Shown here: positions 1 to 11,873 of the stretch, piece by piece | How positions within the stretch are numbered: the stretch's first letter is position 1 | How the letters are laid out: every line of letters starts with the position of its first letter | Assembly (NCBI GenBank): GCA_030248295.1 | Contig: JASANH010000033.1 | Span: 1 to 64,000, forward strand | Reading direction: 5' to 3' | Length of the DNA: 64,000 bases | Source of the DNA: Mesodorylaimus sp. YZB2_4 | Lineage: Eukaryota > Nematoda > Enoplea > Dorylaimida > Dorylaimidae | Notes under the pieces: model-generated | The model's input: only the letters and a program-made list of their open reading frames with translations | Databases searched by the model: none | Told to the model about the DNA's origin: nothing | Program-made: the position numbers and the translations under genes

Positions 1-3000
1 TGCTGTCGGACGAATACCTATCGCTGTCCTGCGCCCGTTTGTTCCAGCGAGGTGCTGGGGAGTTGGGTCGTGAATCGCTGAACGATGTCGATCGATCACG
101 ACGATTGTACTGTCGATGGTCACCCTTGCGCGTCTTCTGCTGCTTCGAATACCGTTGCCTTTGGTCATCGTCGCTCGACTGGTACCTCGTACTGTACCGT
201 CCACGCCACTGGCCGCGTGAGCGCATCTGGCCACCCGAATCGAATTTCGGTCGTGACGTGGTACGATTGAAACGAGCGTACCCTTGATCGCCGTATGGAT
301 TGGGGCGATTCTGCTTCGGTCGATTTTTGTTGCCGAATCGCGACTTCGTGAATTGAACAGCAGGCATCTCATCGCTGCCTCCATCGTTCGTCGTACCTGA
401 CCCATCGTCAGCATCGAAGAATTCACCCTCCAAACTTGATGCATCTCCGTACCTCGCACTCGCCATCATCGCCTTAGGCGTCGTACCCCTGTCAACAAGA
501 TCAGATTTCATAAAGCTCTCTAACTCACAAGCTAGATGAACTCTTCGTTCCAAACCTGGCGGAGACTGTTCCACCAAGATTTGCTGCATCAATCGTTTCT
601 TCAGAGGTTGCGTCAGACCCACTGTGAACTGGAACGAGAGTTCTTCCTTCAATCGTTCCGTGTCAGATTCTGGATACAATTGGGTACCCAGATCACGCAA
701 CCGTTCCATGTATTTGATGACCGGTTCGCTCGCCTTCTGCACGCAGCTTTGGAACCTCATTCGGCGCTGCTCTGCAGATAATTGACGATCGTAAATATCG
801 GCCATCGCTTTCCTTGCTTGTTCGTACGTTGATTTCTGTTCGGACGACAATAATGCCCATGTCGTCGCCGCTGCTTCCTTCATGCAACTACCAAAGTATG
901 TTAGTTTAGTAGTTGCGTCAGCCGCTGCCAGTGCACTTTCGAACTGGCGTAACCAAACTCGGAATTCGCCATCCATGCCGCCCCGAAAAGGGTCGAGACG
1001 TTGCATGGGAGGAAGTGGTAACATTGGTTTTCGCGGAGCCCATTGACGAGGTCCTCGGGGCGGATATCGTCCGCCTCCTCGTCCTCCACGTCCATCGTCG
1101 CCGTTATCCGATTCACTGGATCCGTTACCGTCGTCGTCATCCGGTGGATCACCTCGTTGACCTCCGCAGTGATACTGTCTGCCGCTCGTTCGCTGGGGAG
1201 GGTAGAGATGTTGTACCGTCGGTACCTGTCCCACGTGGTCGTTGGCTGGCGCTGATTGACGGCCAGGTGCATTCGCTGCCAAGTTGACCCAATGCGGGTT
1301 TCCTTGGGCGTCGTACAGCACTGTTGGTTGCTGTTGCTGTTGTGCCGACGCTTCTGAGCACCTGACGGTACCCAGGCCTGTCGACGCACGGGGGGCCACA
1401 TTCACGGTCGTCGTTGTCGTAGCAGCCTGTTGCCTCGATGTACCGATCGTATTCGCATCACGCAAGTTTGGCGGAATCGCGAATGGAAACTTGATCGGCG
1501 GATAATCTGGAAAACCAGTTTTAGGGTTGATCTGGACCTTACCTTCAGATACCAACTGCAAGCGATACTGTTCCATCGCGTCATGGGTACGCCGGTAGTG
1601 CTTATGGAGCTCTTCCTGGTACCCTTCTGGATCGTCTCGTCGTTTCCGCAGCATTGCATCGCGTTCTTGTTGCGTGAAGAAATCGAGGAACCAGTGGTCC
1701 CACTCCGTCAAAGCGGGATACACCGGCCGTGGCTACCGTTGTTGTTCTTTCGATTCTTGTGGCTTCATCAGATCCGCGAATCGTTGTTCCATTCGCTGGA
1801 TCGATGCATTGATCTCAGCTTCCTCCAAATCTTTATTCGTCTGCGTGAACGGCGACAGTGGCCGTTCTTGGTCATCGGCCACTTCATTACCGCCTTGGCC
1901 ATTGCCACCCGTCTGTTCTTCTTTATTCGGTTCCAGTGACTTGCGGATATTGGCGGCTTCATGCACCATTTCAGATAATTCTTCTCGCAGGTTGCCCAGT
2001 GGGTTGAGACCAGACACCTGCCAATTCGTTGCGGTTAGGGTGCCATTGGCGCCCAACCTTGTCGAAGTCGAAGCTTGATCGCTTGCTGGTGAGATGTGCG
2101 AGCCCACCTGCAATCGTTGATCGTCACCAGGACCAGTAGATTGACCAGTCCTGGCCGGTGTAGTGTAGGTCAACTGGTATGCGCGTTCCGTCCACCAATG
2201 TTGGATCGGATCCCAAATATACGCTCCAGTGACGAAAGCCAGCTGCAATGGCAAATACACGTGACAACGAGCTAAATCGAAATTACCTGAACGAGTGAAG
2301 TATTCGTTCGCTGCCTCCTGGAGCCAGTCCCTCGTTGGCACCAGTAGTTCTTCGGCTTTGGTCGTCTTGGCTGGTGCTCGACCATGGGTCAGCCAGTAAT
2401 AGGCGATCGCGTATTGGTACAGTTCACGCCGCAGGATATCGAGCAATTCGTACTTGTTCGTTTTCGTCCAGCTAGCCCGTGGCCAAACCCCAGACCAGCC
2501 CAGACACTCGATCCAACGTTGAATGGTGGCGATATCCTTGCACTGTAAGATATCTTTTCCCGTTAGTGCATCAGTTCCTACGGGAGGGGCGTTCTGACTG
2601 TCCATCCTCATACCCGATGAGGAGGTACCAGCCGCTTGGTCTTCCACGATCGTCGTCACTGACTGTGTGCGTTCGACAACCATAGTCGGCACTGTGTTCG
2701 GCCTAGAGTCTTCTGTCTGATCCGCTTCCCCGGGCAATGATCTAGTACCTTTGGGGCGAGGACCCGTTGCTAAATCCCGAACCCAAGACGGTGTACTTAC
2801 TACAGTCGAAGCAACTGCTGTCGTTATCGCCGGGACGATCGTTGTTGTGGCTCTGGCAGCCTCCATCGAAATGGCTGGCGGGCGCTGATCTGAGGCACCC
2901 GCTCTGTTGATCGATGCCATCGTCTCACTCGTTCCACCCAGGCCGAGACGTTGTAAATGGTCTGTCTCGGACGTTCGTTGTTCCTTCGCTCGTTGTTGTG

Positions 3001-3163
3001 CCATCGTTGCCTGCACGGGCAATTTCGAATGACCAGATGGAGGAGCAAGCTCGTCCATCACTCGGTCCGCACCTCGGGTAGAAGGATTGTCCACCCTTTG
3101 GCGTGTATTATAATAATGCTTCGGTGGATGACCTCCACCTTGATTCTTCTTCGTCGGGTCCAT
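1..3163 (-). pseudogene. LTR-retrotransposon Gag reading frame with one in-frame TAG, runs off window start
   Basis: One reading frame runs on the minus strand from ATG 3163-3161 to the window edge, more than 1,050 codons, broken only by a TAG at 1735-1733. The frame is the same on both sides: the ATG at 1006-1004 and the TAG differ by exactly 243 codons. The 476 residues before the TAG are Thr/Ser/Gln-rich and low in complexity. After it come a Trp-rich segment, a poly-Gln run, an Arg-Gly-rich patch near 1095-1040, then a helical stretch resembling the retrotransposon Gag core (about 1000-560), then a basic Arg/Gln/Ser tail. No protease or reverse transcriptase is seen inside the window; pol would lie beyond position 1. 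The stop could be a CAG-to-TAG decay mutation or a readthrough site, and the sequence alone does not decide. Confidence 0.75.
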
Positions 3164-3486
3164 GCCGATCGAATTTTACGCGTCCTTTCCCTAGACACGT
3201 CGAAATAAAAGAATAACACGCGTGCGAGGGCTCACCTCAGCCTAACACGTGATGCTTGGCAACTCGCCAAGACAAACAATACTCAAATGCACTCGACGAG
3301 AATAATACTCGACCGAGCCTAAAACCAACTCGTGGCGATGTCCAAAAAGAGTTTAGACTTTGCACGTGCACGTCGAACGTCGACGGAATAACAATATCGC
3401 CGAAAAATCAATATCTCGCTACTCGGCGCTACCCAAACCGACACGCTTGACCACTCCTGAATTGCGTTGGTAAGCTAACCCAACCG
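3164..3486 (-). other. untranslated leader of the LTR element
   Basis: The stretch lies between the primer-binding site and the Gag ATG. It has no long reading frame on the minus strand and is the expected position of a packaging leader. No specific motif is recognised. Confidence 0.4.
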
Positions 3487-3504
3487 TGGCTGTTCGTGAC
3501 GCCA
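3487..3504 (-). other. candidate tRNA primer-binding site
   Basis: Minus-strand TGGCGTCACGAACAGCCA starts one base after the presumed LTR end. The leading TGG matches the CCA end of a tRNA, and the position is canonical. I did not identify the tRNA that would pair with it. Confidence 0.5.
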
Positions 3505-3505
3505 G

Positions 3506-3897
3506 TGAAATCCTTGGCTTGCTCTAGGGCACACTAGGGCTGACCAGAGGATTGGCCCAAGTCAGGAACAGTACCACGCAGTCCACGGACACTTATCGAT
3601 ATAGTTTATTGCCACCACACCAATAAGGCCGTGTAGACTCACAATTCGGGGAGCAGCCGCACGTGTCGGCCGTCAAAGGGGTTCTGACGGGCCTGAGCCC
3701 GAAGTGCTCACAGAGCAGTTTAGATCAGGTGATCCAGACTAGTTCTCAACCGATGTCTGCAATCAGACCAGCCACTCGACCTCAACCTCGCTCTCGGTCT
3801 CGTGCTGGCCCTGACATAGGAGAGGCGGACCGGTTCCCTGAACCAGTGCACACATAGGCCGGAGGACATAACACATGCCTAGTCCATGCCTATTACA
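3506..3897 (-). repeat. 5' LTR of the retrotransposon
   Basis: Read on the minus strand the segment begins TGTAATAGG and ends GGATTTCA, a TG...CA LTR of about 390 bases. An AATAAA polyadenylation signal lies near 3607-3612 on that strand. The primer-binding-site candidate follows one base after the CA. The start could be two bases further out (TGTG at 3899). The first 125 bases recur at 20599-20722 on the other strand, which supports this being a dispersed element end. The second LTR is outside the window. Confidence 0.6.
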
Positions 3898-6089
3898 CAC
3901 CGACACGAGGCAACGGAAATTCGATTGCTCCAGTGTTCTGAGCAATGTCACTAAGGGCTTGCATGGACATACCGACTGAGGCTTATCCACGTTTGTCCGC
4001 CCAACATATACACATGATTCCTTCATGTCCGAGTCATAGAGATGGAGCTAACTTTCATGAGCAGTTTTGATAGCAGTTCGTAATGAAATACGCATACTGG
4101 CTTCAAATCGCTGTCATTACAATTTTCGCACCGAAACTCGCATATCAAGGTTCTTAGGCAATTAGACAGACGACAGAACTGATAAACTCACGACAAGAAC
4201 TATGACTCCAACTGTAAGCCAACCCTTACCAGTGCGACTGCCAGAAATGATTTCCCGAGTTGTGTAACGTAAAAATGATGTCTTTTGAGATTCCTTCTGA
4301 GCGTTCACCATTTCAAGCGCGTGTTATATCCTAGCTCCTTGACCTATCTATTCAGCTCTGGATGGCCGCCAAGTAAATTTTAAAGATGTGTAGAAAATTT
4401 GGCTATTAAAACTCATTCTTGCAATGACTTAGCAAATCCTTTTTTACTTTTAAAGAGGAGCTACTAATATTCATCAGCATAAACTCCATACATCGGCTCG
4501 AAAGTGACAGGCATGCAATACTGTACATCCCTGCGTTCGGAAACTCGATGCGCCCAATAGCTGCAAGAAAGTCCAGCGAAGATGCAGATTCGTCAAAATA
4601 ATAGCCTAAAGCAGGAGATGATGAAATTGAAAGCGCTGTCCTGAGTAATAGCATTTTGCATAACATAGTCCCTGAATATCCACCATACAAGAAGTGCAGA
4701 TGTGAGCATCTTCTAGGAGCCACCTTACCCAAGCTGGTGACAAAAAATGAGGATAGTTGTTATGGTCTACTTGTCAACCTGAAAACCGCGAGTACATGTG
4801 ACCAGCCAGTAGCCAGGCAGGATCTTTCTTGATCACCTTTTGTCAGCCTGGACCGGCCTGCTCCGAAGGCGCATCAAACCACATGTACTACCTTTCCTAG
4901 TTTCATTTCATGAATTTTTCGCTAATACTTCTACTTTACACACTGCTCACTCCGATGGACCCCAAGGCCAGCAGCAGTCACAAAGAGACTCACTCTCAGC
5001 CTTCAAGAACACCCTCAATCCCTTGACACTGACTCAAACGGTCTACTGCAAACAGCCCTTTACACCACCTTCACACTGAGCACTCCCTGCGCGCTTTATT
5101 TACTTAACACTTCACTTCACACTGCGCACTGCGTGAGCGTTTTTCACTTTACACTGCACGCGTGCTTTTTTTTCTACACTTTACACTGCCAATGCTTTAC
5201 CATTGTGCCACAAAAGTGACTCATGATCCATCCCACGCTATTACTACTCACTCATACTCTGCATCAATGCATCAAAAAAATCTAAACTGAAAAGAAACTT
5301 GACTTATTTACTCGTATCGACATCAGTCTCTCGGCTTGTTGCGAGGTTGGGTGGTTGGGTGGTTGAGCCTGGGTTGGACTGCTTCAGTAAATTTGACATC
5401 TCGTGACGTGCGGAATTATCGCCGTATGAGATGGCCGGATACTCATTTCCCCGAACTTGGTGCATTTATACTGGTCCCCGAGTTTTCAGGGTCCAGTGAA
5501 GTCTGGGACAGAGTACAGTAATCCTTGAACATGAAAATCTGGGACCATTCCAAGCAGTGCGCCGCTCTGTCACAGAGAACTCGGTGGCCTGAAATGAGCC
5601 TTCAGTGAGCCGTCCCCCCCCCCCCCCCCCCAACCAGGCACGGTGGGGGACGACACAGTGGGAGAATCGACCAAGTGGGTGAAGCTTCTCACAATCCCTA
5701 CTTAGATGCCCTTAGTCAATTTGAATGATCTGAGTTAGTATCTTGATTGGTGGACCCCACGACGGAAAGGGGGGGGGGGTATCTGACGATGAGACCAAGC
5801 GATATAATAATGCAGACTAACGCCGACTCACGATTCACCAACGCGGCTCGAATTTTATCGTTATCGATCATTCTATCGAGCCACCAGTTCTTTCGGTGGC
5901 TGTGGGTGATTGGTGAAATATGGCATCCTATACATGTTTACAACGTGCACCGTGATGTTTTGTGCCAACCATGCCAACGTGTCAAAAGCACATCAACACA
6001 GCTATAATCAGTGCGAACTGGGGCATCCACTGCATAGCTCGTACCATTCTCGCACTGGCTCGATTGGTCCAACATCGTAAGTTCGAAGT
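3898..6089. other. no supported gene; low-complexity sequence
   Basis: I find no recognisable gene. A run of 18 C occupies 5614-5631 and a run of 11 G occupies 5769-5779. The part near 5040-5200 is built of loose repeats of a CACTTTACACTGC type. A minus-strand open stretch of about 108 codons near 4406-4732 has no recognisable similarity. Confidence 0.5.
5614..5631 (+). repeat. run of 18 C
   Basis: The longest single-base G/C tract in the window, in intergenic sequence. Confidence 0.9.
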
Positions 6090-7154
6090 ATGTTTCCTCA
6101 GTTCTCTCTCCTCTTCGTCTTCCTTATCAACAGCCAAGGACGTCTGGCCAACGGCGCCTCATTGAACGTCGACCTGGTCATTATCTGCCAAGGGATGGAG
6201 CGTGCCAAGCATGATATCGATGCTGTGAAAAGTGTCTTGATTGACGGCCTACCTGCATTATTTGAAATAGGAGAGGATAGCACTCGACTTGCTTCAGTTG
6301 TTAACTTACTATATATGGAGGATCAATCTTGGATTGCCAGCAGGCTGGCTACTTTCGATATGTCTGGAAACTTGTCAGCCTTTGCTGAATTTTTTAGCGA
6401 TACCTTGAAATACTACGATTTTCCGCCAGAACGCAGGGGAATCAATGTTTTCATGAATAAAACGCAAGAAATTATGCTCCGATCGGCTCCATCGAGACCA
6501 CGCATTGTGCTTATCATCAGCAACAACTTATCTTATAACTTTGATAAAAATAAAACTGTCAAGCTGGTAAAAGATTTAATTGATCGTGGCTGCCGGATTT
6601 TCCTGGTATGCCCAAACCAAGGCAATGAAGAGGAGAACAGTCTGATTGTCGTTGGAGGAAAGAAAGACCACATCTACAAGTTACCAGGCCAACTTCATGA
6701 GCATTTCAACCGTGCTTTGCTGGAATCATTAAAGGAAAAATGGGAGAGCGAGCTTTGCAAGTTTGAAGAAGCCTGTTTCTACAAGAGCACTAATAAAGGC
6801 GACTGCAGCAAAGGTCTGTTTGTGCCGACCATTCCCGATTCCGTTGGGGACTGTTTCAAAGTGGCCAAGGCCCCTAATATCACCGCCAGTCCATGCGAGC
6901 CAGCCAAGTGCGAGGAAACGTGCGACAACCTGTGGCCATGGGCTGAACCCACCCCCGATTGCAACACCACGTGTGGTCCGACCAATGTGGCTCGAAATGG
7001 TACGCCTTTATGGAAGAAGCTCGAGTTTTGTGGCCAGTTCTACAAATGCCCCGAATGCACCACAACTCCAAACTCTAGTGTCATTGCAAGTCAAAGTTTA
7101 TCTTTCTTCGGATTGGTCGCACCAATAATTTTCGCTATATTATATTATTCGTAG
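6090..7154 (+). CDS. secreted VWA-like, Cys-rich, probably GPI-anchored protein
   Basis: A single exon of 354 residues. Residues 1-17 are hydrophobic and look like a signal peptide. Residues about 25-220 have the beta-alpha rhythm of a von Willebrand A domain: a VDLVII strand, a middle RIVLIIS strand and a CRIFLVC strand. The usual metal-site motif DxSxS after the first strand is not seen (IICQGME follows), so metal binding is doubtful. Residues about 225-325 contain many cysteines, several as CxxxC, and N-glycosylation sites. The last 20 residues are hydrophobic and end at the stop with no cytoplasmic tail, as in GPI-anchored proteins. A GTAAGT just upstream of the ATG and a polypyrimidine-CAG at 6125-6133 leave open a spliced start. 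The VWA assignment rests on strand pattern only. Confidence 0.65.
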   Translation: MFPQFSLLFVFLINSQGRLANGASLNVDLVIICQGMERAKHDIDAVKSVLIDGLPALFEIGEDSTRLASVVNLLYMEDQSWIASRLATFDMSGNLSAFAEFFSDTLKYYDFPPERRGINVFMNKTQEIMLRSAPSRPRIVLIISNNLSYNFDKNKTVKLVKDLIDRGCRIFLVCPNQGNEEENSLIVVGGKKDHIYKLPGQLHEHFNRALLESLKEKWESELCKFEEACFYKSTNKGDCSKGLFVPTIPDSVGDCFKVAKAPNITASPCEPAKCEETCDNLWPWAEPTPDCNTTCGPTNVARNGTPLWKKLEFCGQFYKCPECTTTPNSSVIASQSLSFFGLVAPIIFAILYYS

Positions 7155-7273
7155 TTAGTAAGGAGCCTTTTTGATTTTTCTGCCACATCTGAAGAAAACA
7201 GTTATAAAAGAAACCTCTAGAATTTTTGCATCACCATGTTAATGCATGGGCGGTGTTGCACAAGTGGGGGGGG
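7155..7273. other. intergenic, ends in a run of 8 G
   Basis: A short spacer after the VWA-like gene. The G8 at 7266-7273 may be the left target-site copy of the following transposon. Confidence 0.3.
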
Positions 7274-8798
7274 CTAAAGTATATATCGTTACAGGAAAAC
7301 GATATCGTTATCGTTCGTTAACGATATCCCAAAAAATATCGTTATCGTTAACCCTTAACGGTTTCTCAAAAGATATCGTTAAATATCGTCATTTTTTCGC
7401 GGAAAAGACGCAATGTTGCCGCTTAGTAAGGTGGGAGTCTGGCGGGAGTACTGTCGAGTTCCTCTGGACTCTGACAATAAGCACTGGAGAGAAACAGTGG
7501 ACTGGGCCGCCTCCAAGGAGGTCTGTCAGTCAACTGTATCCATTTGGGGGGGGGGGGGGGAACCACCTCGTTGGTGCCACTTGGTCAGCCCCCGCCTTGT
7601 CCAGATGATGCTCCCCTGTCCAGATTGTAGCCGCCCAAACTATGTTCTGCTTCGTAGACCACATCGCGGACAGGACCCCCATTTATAGAATCTGGCTTGC
7701 TGCCGATGGCTATTTGCCCTAATGGCCTATAACCTAGCATCATTGTCCACCATTTATCTAGCAACAACGCGGCCGTGTAGGTGGTTCGGCATCCGTCTTT
7801 CCATATTCTTGGCAGCGGGAGGCTGGGCTCGTCCAAGGTTCGATCCCCAATGATGGATATCGGCTTGCGAACAATAAACCCACGCTGACCTTGCACGCTA
7901 GGCCGTGGGCGATTCATCCGGTAGCCCAGAGGTGCTTCGAGTGGAGAGACTGAAGCAAAACGAGGAGACAGTCGCAGCTGTCGAACATCGGTTCAACGCC
8001 CACCCGCCATCGTCCGAGGAAGTCAGTGGCCAATCCACGATGGCCTCGCGTGGAGGTGCTTCTAGTGGAAATACAGTGCAGTACGCAGAGGGACGCTGGT
8101 GTGTGTGCTGGTTTCCGCACAGCCCTGCTTACGAGGTAGCAGGTAGTAGGCTTTAAAAAAACACAATATGGGAAAAAATGCATCCGCAACAGCGACACCA
8201 AGGAGAATTACTAGCAGATTCATGGCGCTCTAAGCTCTCTTTAACATTTTTGAAGTATTAATTTATTGAGGATGTGATCTGTTTCTGGTGTTTATAGGAT
8301 ACGTTCGTTAATTTTACAATGACGCGCGCAAAATCGGACTTCTGCTGTCCAAACACAAATCTTATCAAAATACTGTCAAGATGCCCCTTTTAATTGCCAA
8401 CAGTATTTTAAACTTTCTGTTTGTCAATTCTTCAATCTTGCTCGACATCTTCGAGAACACTGTTGACATTCTAGACACTCCAGTAGTGCAGGCGCTTTCT
8501 GACGCCGCGTCTGGTACAGTTTTAAGGTTGGGAAAAATGTGAGTGTAAGGAGACTGATGCAGCGTTCATGCACCTGCAGTTGCATCCTGTTATCGTGATC
8601 AATACCATCCCTTGCAGCGCGTGAATTTGCAACTTTGCAACTAAGAACTAACGGCATAATTGACGATATCATGTCGTTTTTTGGACGAATATCGTTATCG
8701 TTATTTTAAAAAATATCGTTATCGTTATCGTTTCGTTAACGACCTTGAAAAGATGTCGTTAACGACATGATATCGTTATCGTTAACGCTATATACGCT
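7274..8798. mobile_element. non-autonomous hAT-like DNA transposon
   Basis: The two ends are imperfect inverted copies: the left begins CTAAAGTATATATCGTTA and the right, read inversely, gives CAGCGTATATAGCGTTA. Both ends carry dense ATCGTTATCGTTA subterminal repeats (7290-7390 and 8680-8790), typical of hAT-type elements. Eight G precede the left end and at least eight G follow the right end, consistent with an 8-base target duplication in a poly-G tract. No transposase frame is seen inside. A run of 15 G lies at 7546-7560 and a tRNA-derived SINE at about 7765-7960 is nested within. Confidence 0.5.
7765..7960 (+). repeat. tRNA-derived SINE, family 2
   Basis: It contains a B-box-like GGTTCGATCCCC at about 7839 and aligns over some 170 bases with 47960-48125, sharing the blocks GCGGCCG, TTCGATCCCC, TTGCGAAC and GACCTTGCACGC. 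It sits inside the hAT-like element, so it inserted later or was carried along. Confidence 0.55.
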
Positions 8799-8809
8799 GG
8801 GGGGGGGGG

Positions 8810-9686
8810 CATAATGCTGCCTAGGCCAAGTGGAACTTAAAAATAAATCCCCTTTTAGGTTTTATTTCTAGAAATTCCGTTCAAATAACACCCGACTTTC
8901 AGCTCCTTTTTCAGCTTCCTTTTGTCGATTACATAATTTATAATTTTTTCAACATGATTTTTCAGGAACACATTAACGAAATCGATCAGGAAAACCGATT
9001 TTTTTGTGATTTTTTGCTAAGCTTAAGAAGATATATTTTTCTGAGATTTCAAAACGGTGGTTTCAGATCTATGCAAAGCTCCACTATTATAATTGAATGT
9101 CATCGAAATGTTACCGCTTTTTTTGAATTTGGTATAAACATATGCACAGACTTAATCGTGCACAGTCTGCGAAAAAGAACTGAAAAATGTCTTCCACTCT
9201 GGCATAATGGACGATAGGTGTGCAGGTGCCCTGACGGGCATTCCGTCTGCATTGGTGACAGTGGTCATTCATAAAGGACGTCCACCCTTCCCGTCTAGAC
9301 TTCTCGCACCTCAACAATCACACAAACAAACCGGCCTTATCCCGGGGGGGGGGGGTTGGATGAGGAGAGATAGAACGCAAAATCATGAATAGTCAAAATT
9401 GGATATAAAATTGGCAATTTGATCGACGAGCGACGATGCAGAGACTCCTCGGGTTCCTGAAGATCGACAATATTTCAGTTTTCCAGAACATTTTTTATTT
9501 TATGGCTTCTGTTTTTCTGAGCCAAATAAAACGATTTTAGTGCTGCTGCCAGTATTGACTTGTATGACCAAGCGTGGCAGGCCGAGGTGGCTGACCTCGG
9601 CCTCGATCCCAATGTCGATGTGGCTAATTCTACAAGAAATGAGATATATGGGGATGACGTGCCTGGCATCACGTCCCTGCCAGCAG
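8810..9686. other. no gene seen
   Basis: AT-rich sequence with a run of 12 G at 9344-9355 and a small perfect hairpin at 9587-9609 (GGCCGAGGT, five-base loop, ACCTCGGCC). No coding signal is recognised. Confidence 0.4.
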
Positions 9687-9770
9687 GGTCCTGCACGGGT
9701 ATGAAAATCGTACCCTACCCGTACCCGCTGGACGACCTGTGTACCCCCCGTACCCGGTTTTTCGATAAAT
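9687..9770. repeat. transposon-end-like GGGTACGGGT-rich block
   Basis: It starts GTCCTGCACGGGTA, nearly the same as the two inner ends of the foldback structure (11254 on the minus strand and 11389 on the plus strand), and is followed by CCCGTACCCG repeats. It probably is one more end of the same transposon family. Confidence 0.4.
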
Positions 9771-10843
9771 GTTCGAATGGAGTATCAAAACAGAAAACTA
9801 ATCAATTCATGAAAATATTTATAGAAAACTAGAGTTTTCAACAAAACTGGTTCAATTTTCATTCAAAAGTTTATTCACTATCGCAAGACAAAAGACTTTC
9901 TTGAAGCAGTAATCTGACAGGGGAACATCGCCAACCGTTAAGTCGACCTTTAAGCAACCAAAAATTTTAATGTTTTCCCAGGTGTAAAAGAAAGCTACCT
10001 GCAAAATATTAGAGGCGTCTGGCCAACTGGTCAGTTGTGGTCAAAGTCCTTAGCGCTAGACGTCTGAATAATGTATATTTTGCGTAATTCATTGGGTTTC
10101 TTGTTCCCTTGTAAATAAACGTCTCAATTTTCAGTAAACTTAGAAGCCTGAAACTGACAACAACATGGCAATCTAAAACTCTGAATGAAACTGCATTCGT
10201 GTCAGAGTAACGGAGTCGAAATCGACAAGGAGTGCTTTTTAAAATGTTTAGCTAAAGGCATTTTGGCAGTTCTGGCTGACCGATGACCCAAAGGTGATCA
10301 TACAGTCGAGCAGGGATGAGCAGCTGCTCTATGAAACCTAGATTCGTGACACTGCTACCAAACGCGCTAGTGAAGCTTACATGGAGAGGTCAACAACAAC
10401 TACTGTAGCTGTACTGCTACAAAACAAGCTAGTTTGTGTGCAGGAGCCAGTTTCACAATTATAGATTACCTACATCAAACTACACCTGTCCTATCTAAGG
10501 ACCCGCTGACCTAAGAGTGCAAGTGGCTTGGATCCTGCAAAGAGTCTAGGTTGCTGCACTGGTGCATATCTGTCATATACAAGTATGGACTCCTAGCGCC
10601 ACACCCTTATTTTCCCTCAGCCCCCTCAGACAGGTAATCAAGAAGTCAGTCAGTCAGTCGTGTCGAGTCATGTGGCACCCACCTCTGGGGGTCTTGACGT
10701 CCTTCACGGATGGCGCCTTAGCGGCTTTTCGATATAAACCAGGTTCATTTTTGCAGTAAACGGCCATTTTCGAATCTCAAAAACGCTTGAATATCCATAT
10801 CTTTTTATCAATATCTTGGTTGTGAAAAGATATAATATATTAC

Positions 10844-10903
10844 CTGTTTTCTTTAAGAATACACGCCCTTTACGTGCCGCGTGTACATTCCCAAAGAAAA
10901 CAG
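10844..10903. repeat. dispersed hairpin motif, copy 1
   Basis: An imperfect palindrome whose arms are CTGTTTTCTTT...TACACG and its inverse CGTGTACATTCCCAAAGAAAACAG. It lies in the left foldback arm. Confidence 0.6.
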
Positions 10904-11605
10904 ATAGTAGATATGGATATCCCAAAAGATACGGATATGGATATGGATACGATTTCGATATCGATCTGCCAAATGATATCAATATCGATTACACATAGAT
11001 GTGGATGTGGATATTGATATCAACAGCGGTCACAACTAGCCTCAAAAAAGCAGACATCAGAACTGTTTCGCTAAAAACAGTCAGAAACTGCATAAGACTC
11101 AAATTTGCAGCGCTGTTAAAAAAAAAACAAGAAGGAATACCCGTACCCGCCGACCCTTACCCAAACCCATACCCGTACCCGCCGCCTCTTACCCAAACCC
11201 GTACCCATACCCGCCGGGTACGGGTGGGTACGGGTATGGGTACCCATGCAGGACTTTGCCCGCCAGCCTGCCCTCTTTTCTCGCTCGTTGTCCAAGGCCA
11301 TCCCATAAAACTCGGGAAAACCAATGTAAGCCTCTGCCGTCAGGCTATGACGAGTTGCAGAGAGTAATCGATCACCCCCCCAGCCAGAGTCCTGCATGGG
11401 TACCCATACCCGTACCATACGGGTATGGGTTTGGGTAAGGGTCGCCGGGTACGTGTATGGGTACGGGTATTCGCTTTTGTTAGTTTTTTATTCATATCTA
11501 TGACAGCGCTGCAAATTCAGATCCTTATGCATTGTGTCACTGTTTTTAGCGAAACAGTTCTGGTATCTGCTATTTTGAGGCTTTGAGTTTTTACTGCAGT
11601 ATAAC

Positions 11606-11676
11606 GTGTTTTCTTTGAGAATATACACGCCCTCCACGTTACCGCATAGGCCGCGTGTACATTTCTAAAGAAACAG
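11606..11676. repeat. dispersed hairpin motif, copy 2
   Basis: The same palindrome in its long form, with the central part CCTCCACGTTACCGCATAGG. It is almost identical to the copy at 19919-19990. Confidence 0.65.
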
Positions 11677-11816
11677 AAAGCACTGTTGATACTGGATATC
11701 CATATCTATGTCTAATCGATATCGATATCATTTGACATATCAATATCAAAAATATCGATATCGAACTAATATCCATATTGATATATTTTGGGACCTCCAT
11801 AATCCATATCAACAAT

Positions 11817-11873
11817 CTGTTTTGTTTGGGAATGTCACGTGGCACGTGAAGAGCGTGTATTCTCAAAGAAAAC
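11817..11873. repeat. dispersed hairpin motif, copy 3
   Basis: The shorter form of the palindrome, lying in the right arm of the foldback as the inverted counterpart of copy 1. Confidence 0.55.

Noticed and set aside
4406-4732. A 108-codon minus-strand open stretch as a gene
   Set aside because: No domain, signal peptide or splice partner is recognised, and composition looks random.
10980-11470. CRISPR-like array or telomere from the CCCGTACCC repeats
   Set aside because: Repeats are irregular, mirror each other as foldback arms, and the genome is eukaryotic.
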